Positions 1 through 9,022 are shown, counted from the stretch's first letter. The stretch: 34,881 bases of DNA from Rhodospirillales bacterium (GCA_014859895.1 JACZKS010000072.1:1-34881); one strand, 5' to 3'. Made by a program: numbers and translations. The notes: generated by a model not told the origin, from the sequence alone.

Positions 1-48
1 GCCGAGGCGGCTCCGGCGGCGGAAGCGGACGAGCCGGCGGCCGGCTGA
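1..48 (+). CDS. rpsP: C-terminal end of 30S ribosomal protein S16 (partial)
   Basis: The window opens inside a reading frame that gives 15 residues rich in Ala, Glu and Pro and stops with TGA at 46-48. No S16 domain is visible. The call rests on position directly upstream of rimM-trmD-rplS, where rpsP normally sits in proteobacteria, and on the fact that alphaproteobacterial S16 proteins often end in an acidic, Ala-rich tail. The gap to rimM is only 24 bases, which fits one operon. Confidence 0.6.
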   Translation, partial: AEAAPAAEADEPAAG

Positions 49-72
49 GCCCAGGCTTCGCGGGAGACGGCC

Positions 73-624
73 GTGGCGGCCAACCGGCCAGAGGCTAAGG
101 TGTGCGTCGGCGTCATCACCGGGGCGCGCGGGCTCAAGGGCGAGGTGCGGGTGAAAAGCTTCACCGCCCGGCCCGAGGACGTCGGCGCCTACGGACCGCT
201 TTCCGACGAGGCGGGGACGCGCACCTTGAGGCTCGCCGTGACCGGGCCGGCCAAGGATGCCGTCATCGCCCGCGTCGAGGGGGTTGCCGACCGCACGGCC
301 GCCGAGGCGCTCAAGGGGGTGCGGCTCTATGTGGCCCGCGCCGCCCTGCCGGAGGCGGCGGAAGACGAGTACTACCACGCCGACCTCCTCGGCCTTCGGG
401 TCGAGCGGGCCGGCGAGGGGGGCGAGACGGTGGCGTGGGGCACGGTCAAGGCGGTGCACGACTTCGGCGGCGGCGCGCTCATCGAGATCGAGCGGCCGGA
501 CGGCGCCACGGAGATGCTGCCCTTCACCAAGGCGGCGGTGCCCGAGGTGGACATCGCCGGCGGGCGCATCGTGGTGGCGCCGCCCGAGGAAACGGTGGCG
601 GGAACGGACGGAACCGGGCCATGA
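73..624 (+). CDS. rimM: Ribosome maturation factor RimM
   Basis: RimM binds ribosomal protein S19 and helps fold the 3' domain of 16S rRNA during 30S assembly. The 183-residue product has the expected N-terminal RimM barrel, beginning [20 protein letters not shown] with the typical G-x-x-G-L-K-G-E motif. A C-terminal PRC barrel follows from about residue 95, where the [11 protein letters not shown] segment matches the family's linker. The start is GTG at 73, with GGGAG at 62-66 as a short ribosome-binding site. The stop codon overlaps the trmD start (ATGA), so the two are translationally coupled. Length is normal for the family. Confidence 0.95.
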   Translation: MAANRPEAKVCVGVITGARGLKGEVRVKSFTARPEDVGAYGPLSDEAGTRTLRLAVTGPAKDAVIARVEGVADRTAAEALKGVRLYVARAALPEAAEDEYYHADLLGLRVERAGEGGETVAWGTVKAVHDFGGGALIEIERPDGATEMLPFTKAAVPEVDIAGGRIVVAPPEETVAGTDGTGP

Positions 625-1352
625 CAGGACGTGACGGCATGCCCATCTGGACGGCACGGGCGCTGACCATTTTCCCCGAGATGTTCCCGGGGCCGCTTGG
701 TCAATCGCTGGCCGGCCAAGCCCTCGAAAAGGGGGTTTGGGCGCTGGAAACGGTGGACATTCGCGCCTTCGCAAGCGATAAACACCGCACCGTGGACGAC
801 GCCCCCTTCGGCGGCGGCCCGGGGATGGTCATGCGGCCCGACGTGCTCGACGCCGCCATCGCCGCGGCGAAAGGAAAGGATCCGGCGCTGCCGTTGATCT
901 ACCTTACGCCGCGCGGCCGTCGCCTCGATCAGGCGCGGGTGCGCGCCCTGGCGGCGGGGCCGGGGGCGCTCGTGCTGTGCGGGCGGTTCGAGGGCGTCGA
1001 CCAGCGGGTGCTCGATGCGCACGGCGCCGAGGAGATCAGCCTCGGCGACTTCGTGCTGTCGGGCGGAGAGCCGGCGGCGATCGCCTTGATCGACGCCTGC
1101 GTCAGGATCGTTCCGGGGATCATCGGCAAGGCCGAGTCGCTGGAGGAAGAGAGTTTCGAGCGGGGCCTGCTGGAGTATCCGCACTATACCCGGCCCCAGG
1201 TCTGGCAGGACCGGGTGGTGCCGGAGGTGCTGGTCTCGGGCCACCATGCCAAGGTCCGGGCTTGGCGTCTGGCCGAGGCCGAGCGGATCACCCGGGAACG
1301 CCGGCCGGACTTGTGGGCGCGGTACACCGAAGGTCCCGGCGGCCACGCCTGA
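621..1352 (+). CDS. trmD: tRNA (guanine-N1)-methyltransferase TrmD
   Basis: TrmD transfers a methyl group from S-adenosylmethionine to N1 of G37 in tRNAs, which prevents +1 frameshifting. It is a trefoil-knot (SPOUT) enzyme. The knot motifs are visible: [14 protein letters not shown] around residue 120 and the S-adenosylmethionine loop [13 protein letters not shown] around residue 140. The product has 243 residues from ATG 621, which overlaps the rimM stop by 4 bases. A second in-frame ATG at 639 ([16 protein letters not shown]) matches the usual N-terminus equally well, so the true start could be six codons later. The gene lies between rimM and rplS, its standard neighbours. Confidence 0.95.
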   Translation: MTGRDGMPIWTARALTIFPEMFPGPLGQSLAGQALEKGVWALETVDIRAFASDKHRTVDDAPFGGGPGMVMRPDVLDAAIAAAKGKDPALPLIYLTPRGRRLDQARVRALAAGPGALVLCGRFEGVDQRVLDAHGAEEISLGDFVLSGGEPAAIALIDACVRIVPGIIGKAESLEEESFERGLLEYPHYTRPQVWQDRVVPEVLVSGHHAKVRAWRLAEAERITRERRPDLWARYTEGPGGHA

Positions 1353-1420
1353 AGACGGGCGGACAAGGATTTTGAATTCGCGCCACGACGGCGCAGAGGA
1401 TTTGGAAAAGGACGGAAGCC

Positions 1421-1897
1421 ATGAACATCATCGAGCAAATGGAACAGGAGCAGGTCGCCAAGTTGACGGACAAGCGCGGCGTGCCGGAATTCGCACCGGG
1501 CGATACGGTGCGCGTCAACGTCAAGGTGGTCGAGGGCACGCGCGAGCGCGTCCAGGCCTTCGAGGGCGTCTGCATCGGGCGCAAGAATAGCGGCCTCAAT
1601 TCGTCGTTCACAGTGCGCAAGATCTCGTACGGCGAAGGCGTCGAGCGTGTCTTCCCGCTGTACTCGCCCTCGATCGACGGCATCGAGGTGGTGCGCCGCG
1701 GCGACGTCCGGCGGGCCAAGCTCTATTACCTGCGCGGCCTCACCGGCAAGCGGGCCCGCATCGCCGAGAAGACCGACGGCTATTCGGCCAAGCTGACCGC
1801 CCAGGACAAGCAGGTGGCTTCGGAGGCCAAGGCCGCCGCCAATGCTGCCCAGCGGGCCGTCGCCGCGGCTGCCGCCGAAGGCGACGCCAAGGAATAG
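1421..1897 (+). CDS. rplS: 50S ribosomal protein L19
   Basis: L19 sits at the 30S-50S interface and takes part in an intersubunit bridge. The 158-residue product begins [11 protein letters not shown] and carries the family core, including [20 protein letters not shown] and a [21 protein letters not shown] segment. The core ends near residue 120. The last 35 or so residues form an Ala/Lys/Glu-rich tail, a common extension in alphaproteobacteria. The start has GGAAAAGGA upstream at 1402-1410. It is the last gene of the rpsP-rimM-trmD-rplS set. A hairpin without a clear T-tract follows at 1914. Confidence 0.96.
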   Translation: MNIIEQMEQEQVAKLTDKRGVPEFAPGDTVRVNVKVVEGTRERVQAFEGVCIGRKNSGLNSSFTVRKISYGEGVERVFPLYSPSIDGIEVVRRGDVRRAKLYYLRGLTGKRARIAEKTDGYSAKLTAQDKQVASEAKAAANAAQRAVAAAAAEGDAKE

Positions 1898-1913
1898 GCA
1901 TTCGTTCCATCGG

Positions 1914-1936
1914 CCCGTGGGGGGCCTCCCCGCGGG
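1914..1936 (+). terminator. Hairpin between rplS and leuC
   Basis: CCCGTGGGG (1914-1922) and CCCCGCGGG (1928-1936) form a 9-bp stem with one G-T pair and a five-base loop. There is no T-run after it, so it may only pause or partly terminate transcription, or protect the rplS 3' end. It lies 11 bases before the leuC ribosome-binding site. Confidence 0.4.
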
Positions 1937-1963
1937 CGACCGACGTCAGGAGGAGCCCTCGTC

Positions 1964-3376
1964 ATGGCCCGACCGCGCACGCTGTTCGACAAGATCTGGG
2001 ATAGCCACCTGGTGCACGTGCAGGAGGACGGCACATGCGTCCTCTATATCGATCGGCACCTGGTTCACGAGGTCACCAGCCCCCAGGCTTTCGAGGGGTT
2101 GCGGGTGGCCGGCCGCAAGGTCCGCCAGCCTGCCCTCACCTTGGCGGTGGCCGACCATAACGTGCCGACCACCGATCGCGCGGCGGGCATTGCCGACGAG
2201 GAAAGCCGCATCCAGGTCGAGACCCTGACCCAGAACTGCGCCGACTTCGGCATTCCCTACTTCGCGATGGAAGACGCCCGCCAGGGCATCGTCCACATCA
2301 TCGGCCCCGAGCAGGGCTTCACGCTGCCCGGCGCCACGCTGGTGTGCGGCGATTCGCACACCTCGACGCACGGCGCCTTCGGGGCGCTGGCCTTCGGCAT
2401 CGGCACCTCCGAGGTCGAGCACGTGCTGGCCACCCAGACGCTCTTGCAGAAACCGGCCAAGAACATGCGGATCTCCGTCGAGGGCAAGCTTCCCTTCGGC
2501 GTCACCGCCAAGGATCTGATCCTCGCCATCATCGGCACCATCGGCACGGCGGGCGGTACCGGCCACGTCATCGAGTATGCCGGCGAGGCCGTGCGCTCCC
2601 TCTCCATGGAAGGGCGCATGACTATGTGCAATATGTCGATCGAGGGCGGCGCGCGGGCCGGCCTGGTGGCCCCCGACGAGACCACGTTCGCCTTCTTGAA
2701 GGGCCGGCCGCAGGCCCCCAAGGGGGCCGAGTGGGAGGCCGCGGTTGCCTACTGGAAGACTCTGGCTTCCGATCCCGGCGCCCAGTACGACAAGGAAATC
2801 GTCATCAAGGCCGCCGACATCGCCCCGCAGGTGACCTGGGGCACCAGCCCGCAGGACGTGGTGGCGATCACCGGGCGCGTGCCCGACCCGGCCAAGGTGA
2901 CCGACGAAGGCAAGCGCAACGCCATGCAGCGGTCACTCGACTACATCGGGCTCGCCCCCGGCACGCCGATGGCCGAGGTCAAGGTCGACAAGGTCTTCAT
3001 CGGGTCGTGCACCAACGGCCGCATCGAGGACCTGCGCGCCGCCGCCGCGGTGGCCAAAGGCCGGCGTGTGGCTGCCCATGTCGGTGCCCTGGTCGTGCCC
3101 GGCTCCGGTTTGGTCAAGGAGCAGGCCGAAAGCGAGGGGCTGGACAAGGTCTTCCTCGAGGCCGGCTTCGAGTGGCGCGAACCCGGCTGCTCGATGTGTC
3201 TGGCCATGAACGCCGACAAGCTGATGCCCGGCGAGCGTTGCGCCTCGACCTCGAACCGCAACTTCGAGGGTCGGCAGGGTCGTGGCGGGCGGACCCACTT
3301 GGTCAGCCCGGCGATGGCCGCCGCCGCCGCCGTGACCGGCCATCTCATCGACGTGCGCGAACTGATGGGGGAGTGA
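1964..3376 (+). CDS. leuC: 3-isopropylmalate dehydratase large subunit
   Basis: LeuC with LeuD isomerises 2-isopropylmalate to 3-isopropylmalate in cytosolic leucine synthesis. It belongs to the aconitase superfamily and carries a 4Fe-4S cluster. The three cluster cysteines are visible: Cys349 in the GSCTNGR motif, and Cys409 and Cys412 in [11 protein letters not shown]. The 470-residue length is standard. AGGAGGAG at 1948-1955 is a strong ribosome-binding site 8 bases before ATG. leuD starts 5 bases after the leuC stop. Isopropylmalate synthase (leuA) is not in the window, so only three of the four leu genes are here. Confidence 0.97.
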   Translation: MARPRTLFDKIWDSHLVHVQEDGTCVLYIDRHLVHEVTSPQAFEGLRVAGRKVRQPALTLAVADHNVPTTDRAAGIADEESRIQVETLTQNCADFGIPYFAMEDARQGIVHIIGPEQGFTLPGATLVCGDSHTSTHGAFGALAFGIGTSEVEHVLATQTLLQKPAKNMRISVEGKLPFGVTAKDLILAIIGTIGTAGGTGHVIEYAGEAVRSLSMEGRMTMCNMSIEGGARAGLVAPDETTFAFLKGRPQAPKGAEWEAAVAYWKTLASDPGAQYDKEIVIKAADIAPQVTWGTSPQDVVAITGRVPDPAKVTDEGKRNAMQRSLDYIGLAPGTPMAEVKVDKVFIGSCTNGRIEDLRAAAAVAKGRRVAAHVGALVVPGSGLVKEQAESEGLDKVFLEAGFEWREPGCSMCLAMNADKLMPGERCASTSNRNFEGRQGRGGRTHLVSPAMAAAAAVTGHLIDVRELMGE

Positions 3377-3381
3377 TCGCC

Positions 3382-4008
3382 ATGGAAAAGTTCACCACGC
3401 TGACCGGCGTCGCGGCGCCCTTGGACATGATCAATGTCGATACCGACATGATCATCCCCAAGCAATTCCTGAAAACCATCAAGCGCACGGGGCTCGGCAA
3501 GAGCCTGTTCTTCGAGATGCGCTTCGACGACGACGGCAACGAAAAGCCGGACTTCGTGCTCAACAGGCCGGCGTATCGTGCGGCCAAGATCCTGGTCGCC
3601 GGCGACAACTTCGGCTGCGGGTCGTCGCGCGAGCATGCGCCGTGGGCGCTGCTCGACTTCGGCATCCGCTGCGTGATTTCCACCAGCTTCGCCGACATCT
3701 TCTATAACAACTGCTTCAAGAACGGCATCCTGCCGATCGCCGTTTCCAAAGAAGACCTCGACAAGCTGATGGACGACGCCCAGCGTGGTGCCAACGCCAC
3801 CATCACGGTCGACCTTGCCAAGCAGGAAATCCGCGGCCCTGACGGCGGCTGCGTCAAGTTCGACATCGATCCCTTCCGCAAGCATTGCCTGCTCGAAGGT
3901 CTGGACGACATTGGCCTCACCCTCCAGAAAGCCGAGGCCATTACAACCTTCGAAGACAAACAGAAAATGACCCAGCCCTGGGTGCACCGCGCCGCGCAAC
4001 CCGCCTGA
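3382..4008 (+). CDS. leuD: 3-isopropylmalate dehydratase small subunit
   Basis: LeuD is the swivelling domain partner of LeuC and contributes substrate-binding residues. The 208-residue product starts [15 protein letters not shown] and contains the [13 protein letters not shown] motif near residue 20 and the active-site [13 protein letters not shown] motif near residue 75. The ATG at 3382 follows the leuC stop closely, with GGGGGAG at 3367-3373 as the ribosome-binding site, so LeuC and LeuD are probably made in equal amounts. An open frame continues far upstream through leuC, but it is a GC-driven shadow. Confidence 0.97.
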   Translation: MEKFTTLTGVAAPLDMINVDTDMIIPKQFLKTIKRTGLGKSLFFEMRFDDDGNEKPDFVLNRPAYRAAKILVAGDNFGCGSSREHAPWALLDFGIRCVISTSFADIFYNNCFKNGILPIAVSKEDLDKLMDDAQRGANATITVDLAKQEIRGPDGGCVKFDIDPFRKHCLLEGLDDIGLTLQKAEAITTFEDKQKMTQPWVHRAAQPA

Positions 4009-4053
4009 TCTCGCCGGCGCCGCCCAACCAAGACCAACAAAGAGAGGATAAGC

Positions 4054-5166
4054 ATGCCCTCCGCCAAGACCCTGCTGATGCTGCCCGGCGACGGGATCGG
4101 CCCCGAAGTGATGGCCGAAGTCCGCCGTGTCATCGAGTGGATGGACCGCCGTCGCCACGTTTCCTTCGACATCGCCGAGGGGCTGGTGGGCGGCTGCGCC
4201 TACGACGCCTGCGGCGAGGCCATCTCGGATAAGACCATGGCCGACGCCATGGCGGCGGACGCCGTGCTGCTGGGCGCGGTGGGTGGCCCGAAGTGGGACA
4301 AGGTGCCCTTCGACAAGCGGCCGGAGGCCGGGCTTTTGCGCCTGCGCAAGGACATGGACCTGTTCGCCAACCTGCGCCCGGCGGTGGTCTTCGATGCCCT
4401 GGCCGAAGCCTCGACCCTGAAGCTCGAGGTGATCAAGGGTCTCGACATCATGATCGTGCGCGAGCTCACCGGCGGCGTCTATTTCGGCGAGCCGCGCGGC
4501 ATCGAGACGCTGCCCGACGGTACCCGGCGCGGCGTCAACACCCAGGTCTACACCACGCCCGAGATCCAGCGCGTGGCGCGCGTCGCCTTCGAGCTGGCCC
4601 GCAAGCGCCAGAACCGGCTGGTCTCGGCCGAGAAGGCCAACGTCATGGAAAGCGGGCTGCTGTGGCGCGAAGAAGTGCAGAAGCTGCACGACGCCGAGTT
4701 CCCGGACGTGGCGCTCACCCACATGTACGCCGACAACTGCGCCATGCAGCTGGTGCGCAATCCCAAGCAGTTCGACGTCATCGTCACCGACAACCTGTTT
4801 GGCGACGTGCTGTCCGACGAGGCCTCGATGGCCACCGGGTCGTTGGGCATGCTGCCCTCGGCCTCGTTGGGTGCCGCCGACGCCAAGGGCCGCCGGCGCG
4901 CCATGTACGAGCCGGTGCACGGCAGCGCGCCGGACATCGCCGGCAAGGGCATCGCCAACCCGCTGGCGACCTTGCTCAGCTTCGCCATGATGCTGCGCTA
5001 TTCCTTCGACATGGCGGCCGACGCCGATCTCATCGAGCAGGCGGTGAAGAACGTGCTCAACGGCGGGCTTCGCACCGCCGACATCATGCAGAAGGGCAAG
5101 GCGCGCGTGTCGACCACGGTGATGGGCGAATCGATCGTCAAGGAACTGGACAAGCTGGCCGCCTAG
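4054..5166 (+). CDS. leuB: 3-isopropylmalate dehydrogenase
   Basis: LeuB oxidises and decarboxylates 3-isopropylmalate with NAD+ to give 2-oxoisocaproate, the third step of leucine synthesis. The 370-residue protein has the family N-terminus ([20 protein letters not shown]), the substrate arginine region [15 protein letters not shown], the metal-binding region [16 protein letters not shown], and the NAD-binding [16 protein letters not shown] motif near residue 285. A purine-rich AGAGAGGA ribosome-binding site precedes ATG. The gap to leuD is 45 bases, consistent with one leuCDB operon. Its stop codon overlaps the stop of the convergent permease gene. Confidence 0.97.
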   Translation: MPSAKTLLMLPGDGIGPEVMAEVRRVIEWMDRRRHVSFDIAEGLVGGCAYDACGEAISDKTMADAMAADAVLLGAVGGPKWDKVPFDKRPEAGLLRLRKDMDLFANLRPAVVFDALAEASTLKLEVIKGLDIMIVRELTGGVYFGEPRGIETLPDGTRRGVNTQVYTTPEIQRVARVAFELARKRQNRLVSAEKANVMESGLLWREEVQKLHDAEFPDVALTHMYADNCAMQLVRNPKQFDVIVTDNLFGDVLSDEASMATGSLGMLPSASLGAADAKGRRRAMYEPVHGSAPDIAGKGIANPLATLLSFAMMLRYSFDMAADADLIEQAVKNVLNGGLRTADIMQKGKARVSTTVMGESIVKELDKLAA

Positions 5167-5948
5167 GCCAGCCCGCCAACCAGGGCCATGCCTACGGCCG
5201 TCATGGTCAGCGCCACGACGATCCGTACGAAGCGGAGCGTCACCTTCTTGAGGAGGCGGGAGCCGAGATAGGCCCCGAGGAACGCCGCGACGACCGCGGC
5301 GACGACCGGGCCGGCGATATCGGTTTCCATGACCGCCCATTTCATCGTGTAAAACGACAGGCCGTAGACGGCAAGCCGGACGGTGTCGACGATGGCCGTC
5401 GACACCACGCCGGTTCCGACGAAGGCGTCCTTGTCGAGGCCGGCCTTGATCAGGAAGGCCGAGCGCAAGGCGCCCTGGTTGCCGGACAAGCCGCCGAAGA
5501 AGCCCGATAGCAGGCCACCCAGTACGATGAAGCGCGGCGGAAGCGCACTCCCTCTGAACGGCGGACAAAGATCGAGGGCGGCGAAGGCCACGATCAGCAA
5601 ACCGATCACCGCCTTGACCGGCGTGACTTCGTGAATCCGCTCGCCCAGCCGGTACGTCGCTATCGTCGGCAGGTCGCTGAACAACATGAGCGCGCTCGCC
5701 CCGGCGATGGCTGCCAGCGCCGCCGGCAGGCCGAAGCGGGCGACCATGCGCCAATCGGCCCTCCGCCCGACCAGGGCCAGCTTGAAGAGGTTGTTGGCGA
5801 GATGGACCGCCGCCGTCGCCGCGACCGCCACCGGCACCGGGAAGAAGAGCGCGAAGGCGGGCATCAGCACGGTGCCCAGTCCGAATCCAGAGAACAGGGT
5901 CAGGCAGGAGACGAGAAAGGCCGTTGCTGCGATGACGAGGTAGTCCAT
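5163..5948 (-). CDS. TauE/SafE (DUF81) family membrane permease
   Basis: The 261-residue product is almost wholly hydrophobic, with about seven to eight membrane segments. It shows the duplicated TauE/SafE pattern: an N-terminal [28 protein letters not shown]-type half, and a second half with [24 protein letters not shown]. This family is linked to export or uptake of small organic sulfur compounds and sulfite, but the substrate here is unknown. I chose the start at 5948 ([10 protein letters not shown]) because the longer frame adds a polar, non-conserved N-terminus. No strong ribosome-binding site is visible. The gene is divergent from chrA and shares its promoter region, so common control by the PadR protein is plausible. 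Confidence 0.85.
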   Translation of the reverse strand: MDYLVIAATAFLVSCLTLFSGFGLGTVLMPAFALFFPVPVAVAATAAVHLANNLFKLALVGRRADWRMVARFGLPAALAAIAGASALMLFSDLPTIATYRLGERIHEVTPVKAVIGLLIVAFAALDLCPPFRGSALPPRFIVLGGLLSGFFGGLSGNQGALRSAFLIKAGLDKDAFVGTGVVSTAIVDTVRLAVYGLSFYTMKWAVMETDIAGPVVAAVVAAFLGAYLGSRLLKKVTLRFVRIVVALTMTAVGMALVGGLA

Positions 5949-5997
5949 GGTGCGGTCCGGCGAGCTTGCAATCGTGGCACGACCATAGCATCTTAAG

Positions 5998-6025
5998 TAT
6001 CGAACTTCGATATCGAATTTCGATA
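5998..6025. promoter_or_regulatory. Two overlapping 15-bp palindromes, candidate PadR operator
   Basis: TATCGAACTTCGATA (5998-6012) and TATCGAATTTCGATA (6011-6025) are each perfect palindromes with 7-base arms and one central base. They overlap by two bases and have the same half-site. They lie between the divergent permease and chrA genes and end 14 bases before the chrA start. A dimeric repressor bound here would block chrA directly. The PadR protein encoded downstream of chrA is the obvious candidate, by inference from position. Confidence 0.6.
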
Positions 6026-6039
6026 AACAGGAGATCCTA

Positions 6040-7278
6040 GTGGATGAAGCGCCGCAAATCCGGCCCGCCACCCCGACAAGGAGACACTCTCCCCTTGCCG
6101 ACGTCTTCCTCGCCTTCCTCCAACTCGGCCTGACCTCGTTCGGCGGGCCGATCGCGCATCTCGGCTATTTCCGAGACGCCTTCGTGGTGCGCCGCCGCTG
6201 GATCGACGAGCGGGCCTACGCCGATCTGGTGGCGTTGTGCCAGTTTCTGCCCGGCCCGGCGTCGAGTCAGGTCGGCATCGGTGTCGGTCTGGCCAGGGCC
6301 GGCCTGCCTGGCGCGTTCGCCGCCTGGCTCGCCTTCACCCTGCCGTCGGCCCTGGCGTTGACCGCCTTCGGCTATGGAGTCGTGGCGTTCCGGGATGCCA
6401 TTCCCGGCGGCATTCTCCACGGATTGAAGGTCGTGGCTGTTGCCGTGGTGGCACAGGCGGTTTGGGGGATGGCACGCTCTCTGTGCCCGGACCCGCCTCG
6501 CGTCACACTGGCCGTGCTTGCCGCCGCGGCTGTACTTGCCGCGCCGACGCCGCTCGTCCAGGTGGCCGTCATCCTCGCCGGCGGGCTGGGCGGGCTTGCC
6601 TTGCCGCACGCCGGGGCCGATTCGCCGCACGTCGCGCTTGGCATCGACGTCGGCCGCGGTGTCGCTATCACCTCGCTCACCCTGTTCGTCGCACTTCTAG
6701 CCGGCCTGCCGTTACTCGCCGCCGCATGGCCGTCCGAGTGGCTCTTGCTTATCGACAGCTTCTACCGCTCCGGCTCCCTGGTGTTCGGTGGCGGCCATGT
6801 CGTCCTGCCCTTGCTGCAGTCCGAGGTCGTGCCGCCCGGCTGGGTTTCGAATGACGCCTTCCTCGCCGGCTACGGCGCGGCACAAGCCGTTCCCGGGCCG
6901 CTCTTCAGCTTCGCCGCCTATCTCGGCACGGTGATGGGGCCCGAGCCTCGCGGATGGCTGGGATCGGCCATCTGTCTCCTCGCCATCTTCGCGCCATCCG
7001 TCCTACTGGTGGTCGGCGCGCTTCCCTTCTGGGACGCACTGCGGCGTCTCCGCCCCGTCCGTCAAGCTTTGCTCGGCGTCAACGCCGCCGTGGTAGGCCT
7101 TCTGCTTGCCGCCCTCTATACTCCGGTGTGGACGAGCGGCATTCTCGCGCCCGGCGACTTCGCGTTGGCGCTCGGCGCCTTCACGCTTCTGGTTTTCTGG
7201 AGGATGCCGCCCTGGCTGGTGGTAATGCTGGCGGCGGCCGGCGGATGGGGGCTTCAAGCCCTGGCCGGTTCCGTCTGA
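6040..7278 (+). CDS. chrA: ChrA-type chromate transporter (CHR family, two-domain form)
   Basis: CHR proteins are inner-membrane transporters; characterised members expel chromate. The 412-residue length matches the two-domain (long-chain) type. The N-terminal half contains FLQLGLTSFGGPIAHLGYF followed by the CQFLPGPASSQVGIGVGLARAG-type motif near residue 68. The C-terminal half repeats the pattern with GSLVFGGGHVVLPLL and AAQAVPGPLFSFAAYLG. The start is GTG at 6040, with AGGAG at 6029-6033. Two palindromes lie immediately upstream, and a padR gene follows after 20 bases. Whether the substrate is chromate or another oxyanion cannot be read from sequence. Confidence 0.9.
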   Translation: MDEAPQIRPATPTRRHSPLADVFLAFLQLGLTSFGGPIAHLGYFRDAFVVRRRWIDERAYADLVALCQFLPGPASSQVGIGVGLARAGLPGAFAAWLAFTLPSALALTAFGYGVVAFRDAIPGGILHGLKVVAVAVVAQAVWGMARSLCPDPPRVTLAVLAAAAVLAAPTPLVQVAVILAGGLGGLALPHAGADSPHVALGIDVGRGVAITSLTLFVALLAGLPLLAAAWPSEWLLLIDSFYRSGSLVFGGGHVVLPLLQSEVVPPGWVSNDAFLAGYGAAQAVPGPLFSFAAYLGTVMGPEPRGWLGSAICLLAIFAPSVLLVVGALPFWDALRRLRPVRQALLGVNAAVVGLLLAALYTPVWTSGILAPGDFALALGAFTLLVFWRMPPWLVVMLAAAGGWGLQALAGSV

Positions 7279-7298
7279 GCTGGGGAATCGACAGAAAA

Positions 7299-7604
7299 AT
7301 GGGCGACAACGACCTCTATGTCGGATTGATCCGGCTGCACGTGCTGCACCACGCGGCGGAGGAACCGGTCTATGGCGGCTGGATCATCGAGGAACTGCGG
7401 CGCCACGGCTACCGGATCAGCCCCGGAACTCTCTATCCGATGCTGCACGGCCTGGAGCGCAAGGGTTATCTCGAGTCCCGGCAGGATGGTAAGGGCAAGC
7501 GGGCACGCCGCCTCTACGCGATCACGCACGAAGGCAGACACGCCCTGAGCGACGCGAAGGAGAAGGTGAAGGAGTTGTTCGGCGAACTGTTCGAGCATGA
7601 CTGA
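7299..7604 (+). CDS. PadR-family transcriptional regulator
   Basis: This small (101-residue) protein is a winged helix-turn-helix regulator. It shows the PadR hallmarks: an N-terminal LYVGLIRLHVLHHAAEEPVYG helix, the recognition region ISPGTLYPMLHGLERKGYL around residues 40-60, and a wing (GKRARRLYAITHEGR). A C-terminal helix for dimerisation ends the protein, so it is the short, single-domain type. ATG 7299 gives the canonical N-terminus; the open frame extends upstream out of chrA but is not conserved there. It follows chrA by 20 bases and probably regulates chrA, itself, and perhaps the divergent permease through the palindromes at 5998-6025. Confidence 0.9.
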   Translation: MGDNDLYVGLIRLHVLHHAAEEPVYGGWIIEELRRHGYRISPGTLYPMLHGLERKGYLESRQDGKGKRARRLYAITHEGRHALSDAKEKVKELFGELFEHD

Positions 7605-7679
7605 CGCGATTGCGGCCGTGCCCTTGCGACCCTTGTCCTCGAAATTTCGTGATAATCGACGGGCGGGCCGCAGCTTGCC

Positions 7680-7707
7680 CTTGCATTTGTCCGGGCTTCT
7701 GGATAAT
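7680..7707 (+). promoter_or_regulatory. Candidate sigma-70 promoter for the asd leader
   Basis: GATAAT (7702-7707) is a near-consensus -10 element, with CTTGCA (7680-7685) 16 bases upstream as a weak -35. The predicted transcription start, about 7713, lies about 20 bases before the leader peptide start, leaving room for its ribosome-binding site. Confidence 0.35.
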
Positions 7708-7734
7708 GCTGGCGGCCGACGGAGTTAAGGGACG

Positions 7735-7863
7735 ATGATGGATCGTTCGTTCACAGGGTTCGCCTACGAAGCGCTCGAGGCCGGCATGGCCCCGAAGGCG
7801 GCGTTTGCGCGCATCCCCGTCACCGGAACCACCACCACCACTAAAACGAAAACCGTGGGGTAG
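7735..7863 (+). CDS. Thr/Lys-rich leader peptide of asd (attenuator)
   Basis: A 42-codon ORF starts at ATG 7735 (or ATG 7738) with TAAGGGA just upstream and ends at TAG 7861-7863. Its last 13 residues are TGTTTTTKTKTVG: eight Thr codons (six ACC, one ACT, one ACG) and two Lys codons. Asd makes the common precursor of Thr, Lys and Met, so this is the expected composition of a regulatory leader that senses charged tRNA-Thr and possibly tRNA-Lys. The stop codon lies two bases before the strand 7865-7871 that can pair with the 5' arm of the terminator at 7901. I read this as a translated attenuator; no published family is claimed. Confidence 0.75.
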   Translation: MMDRSFTGFAYEALEAGMAPKAAFARIPVTGTTTTTKTKTVG

Positions 7864-7864
7864 C

Positions 7865-7929
7865 GCGGGCCGGACGCATTCTTGATGAATGACCGAAAAA
7901 GGCCCGCAGGATGTCCTGGCGGGCCTTTT
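7865..7929 (+). terminator. Attenuator: anti-terminator and rho-independent terminator before asd
   Basis: The terminator is GGCCCGCAGGA (7901-7911), loop TG, then TCCT-G-GCGGGCC (7914-7925): an 11-bp stem with one bulged G, followed by TTTT (7926-7929). The competing strand GCGGGCC (7865-7871) is exactly complementary to GGCCCGC (7901-7907). The intervening segment carries its own small hairpin, CATTC/GAATG. A ribosome at the leader stop codon would cover 7865-7871 and let the terminator form. A ribosome stalled on the Thr codons would leave it free and allow read-through into asd. Confidence 0.75.
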
Positions 7930-7996
7930 CGTTGAGGGCCATATGCAACAGCAAGACGCGGCCGCAAGGGGCCGGTCGAATCGGGAGAAAACTACA

Positions 7997-9022
7997 ATGG
8001 GTTACAGAGTTGCCGTGATGGGCGCCACGGGTAACGTCGGGCGCGAAATCCTTGCCATCCTGGACGAGCGGAACTTCCCGGCCGACGAGGTTGTCGCCCT
8101 GGCGTCCGAGCGCTCGGTCGGCAAGGAGGTTTCCTTCGGCGAGAAGAAGATCCTGAAGGTTCAGGATCTCGCCAAGTTCGATTTCAAGGGCATCGACATC
8201 GTGCTGTCTTCGCCGGGCGCCAAGGTGTCGGCCGTCCATTCGCCGCGCGCCGCCTCGGCCGGCGCCGTGGTGGTCGACAACACGTCGTACTTCCGCATGG
8301 AGCCGGACATTCCGCTGGTGGTGCCGGAAGTCAACCCGCAGGCGATCGCCGGCTACAAGAAGCGCGGCATCATCGCCAATCCCAACTGCTCGACCATCCA
8401 GATGGTGGTGGCGCTGAAGCCGCTGCACGACATCGCCAAGATCAAGCGGGTCGTGGTCGCCACCTACCAGTCGACCTCGGGCGCCGGCAAGGACGCCATG
8501 GACGAGCTGTTCAACCAGACCAAGGGCATCTACGCCAACGAGCCGGCCAGCCGGCATCAGAAGAAGTTCACCAAGCAGATCGCGTTCAACGCCATTCCCC
8601 ACATCGACATGTTCATGGACGACGGGTCGACCAAGGAGGAGTGGAAGATGGTGGTCGAGACCAAGAAAATCCTCGACCCCAATATCGAGGTGTTCGCCAC
8701 CTGCGTGCGCATCCCCACCTTCATCGGCCATGGCGAGGCGGTGCACGTGGAGTTCGAAAGTCCGATCACCGACGAGCAGGCGCGCGCTGCCCTGCGCAAG
8801 GCGCCCGGCGTCGTGGTGATCGACAAGCGGGCCAACGAGGGCTACGCGACCCCGGTCGAATGCGCCGGCGAGGATGCGACCTTCGTGAGCCGCATCCGCA
8901 AGGACCCGACGGTGAAGAACGGCATCGCCTTCTGGTGCGTGTCGGACAACCTGCGCAAGGGCGCCGCGCTCAACACCGTGCAGATCGCCGAGGAACTGAT
9001 CAAGACCTACCTCAAGAAGTAG
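7997..9022 (+). CDS. asd: Aspartate-semialdehyde dehydrogenase
   Basis: Asd reduces aspartyl-4-phosphate to aspartate-4-semialdehyde with NADPH. It is the branch point towards lysine and diaminopimelate, threonine, methionine and isoleucine. The 341-residue protein has the nucleotide-binding MGATGNVGREIL motif at the N-terminus, the catalytic Cys131 in the NPNCSTIQMV motif, and a complete C-terminal dimerisation domain. I chose ATG 7997 because it gives the standard start MGYRVAVMGATG and has GGGAG at 7983-7987; the open frame extends upstream through the attenuator. The last 479 bases are repeated with about 96% identity at 10210-10688. Confidence 0.97.
   Translation: MGYRVAVMGATGNVGREILAILDERNFPADEVVALASERSVGKEVSFGEKKILKVQDLAKFDFKGIDIVLSSPGAKVSAVHSPRAASAGAVVVDNTSYFRMEPDIPLVVPEVNPQAIAGYKKRGIIANPNCSTIQMVVALKPLHDIAKIKRVVVATYQSTSGAGKDAMDELFNQTKGIYANEPASRHQKKFTKQIAFNAIPHIDMFMDDGSTKEEWKMVVETKKILDPNIEVFATCVRIPTFIGHGEAVHVEFESPITDEQARAALRKAPGVVVIDKRANEGYATPVECAGEDATFVSRIRKDPTVKNGIAFWCVSDNLRKGAALNTVQIAEELIKTYLKK

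Noticed and set aside
2941-5991. A very long minus-strand open frame (about 1016 codons) opposite leuC, leuD and leuB
   Set aside because: It is the reverse shadow of three well-conserved genes in high-GC DNA. Its translation is low-complexity (Ala, Gly, Arg, His) and has no domain.
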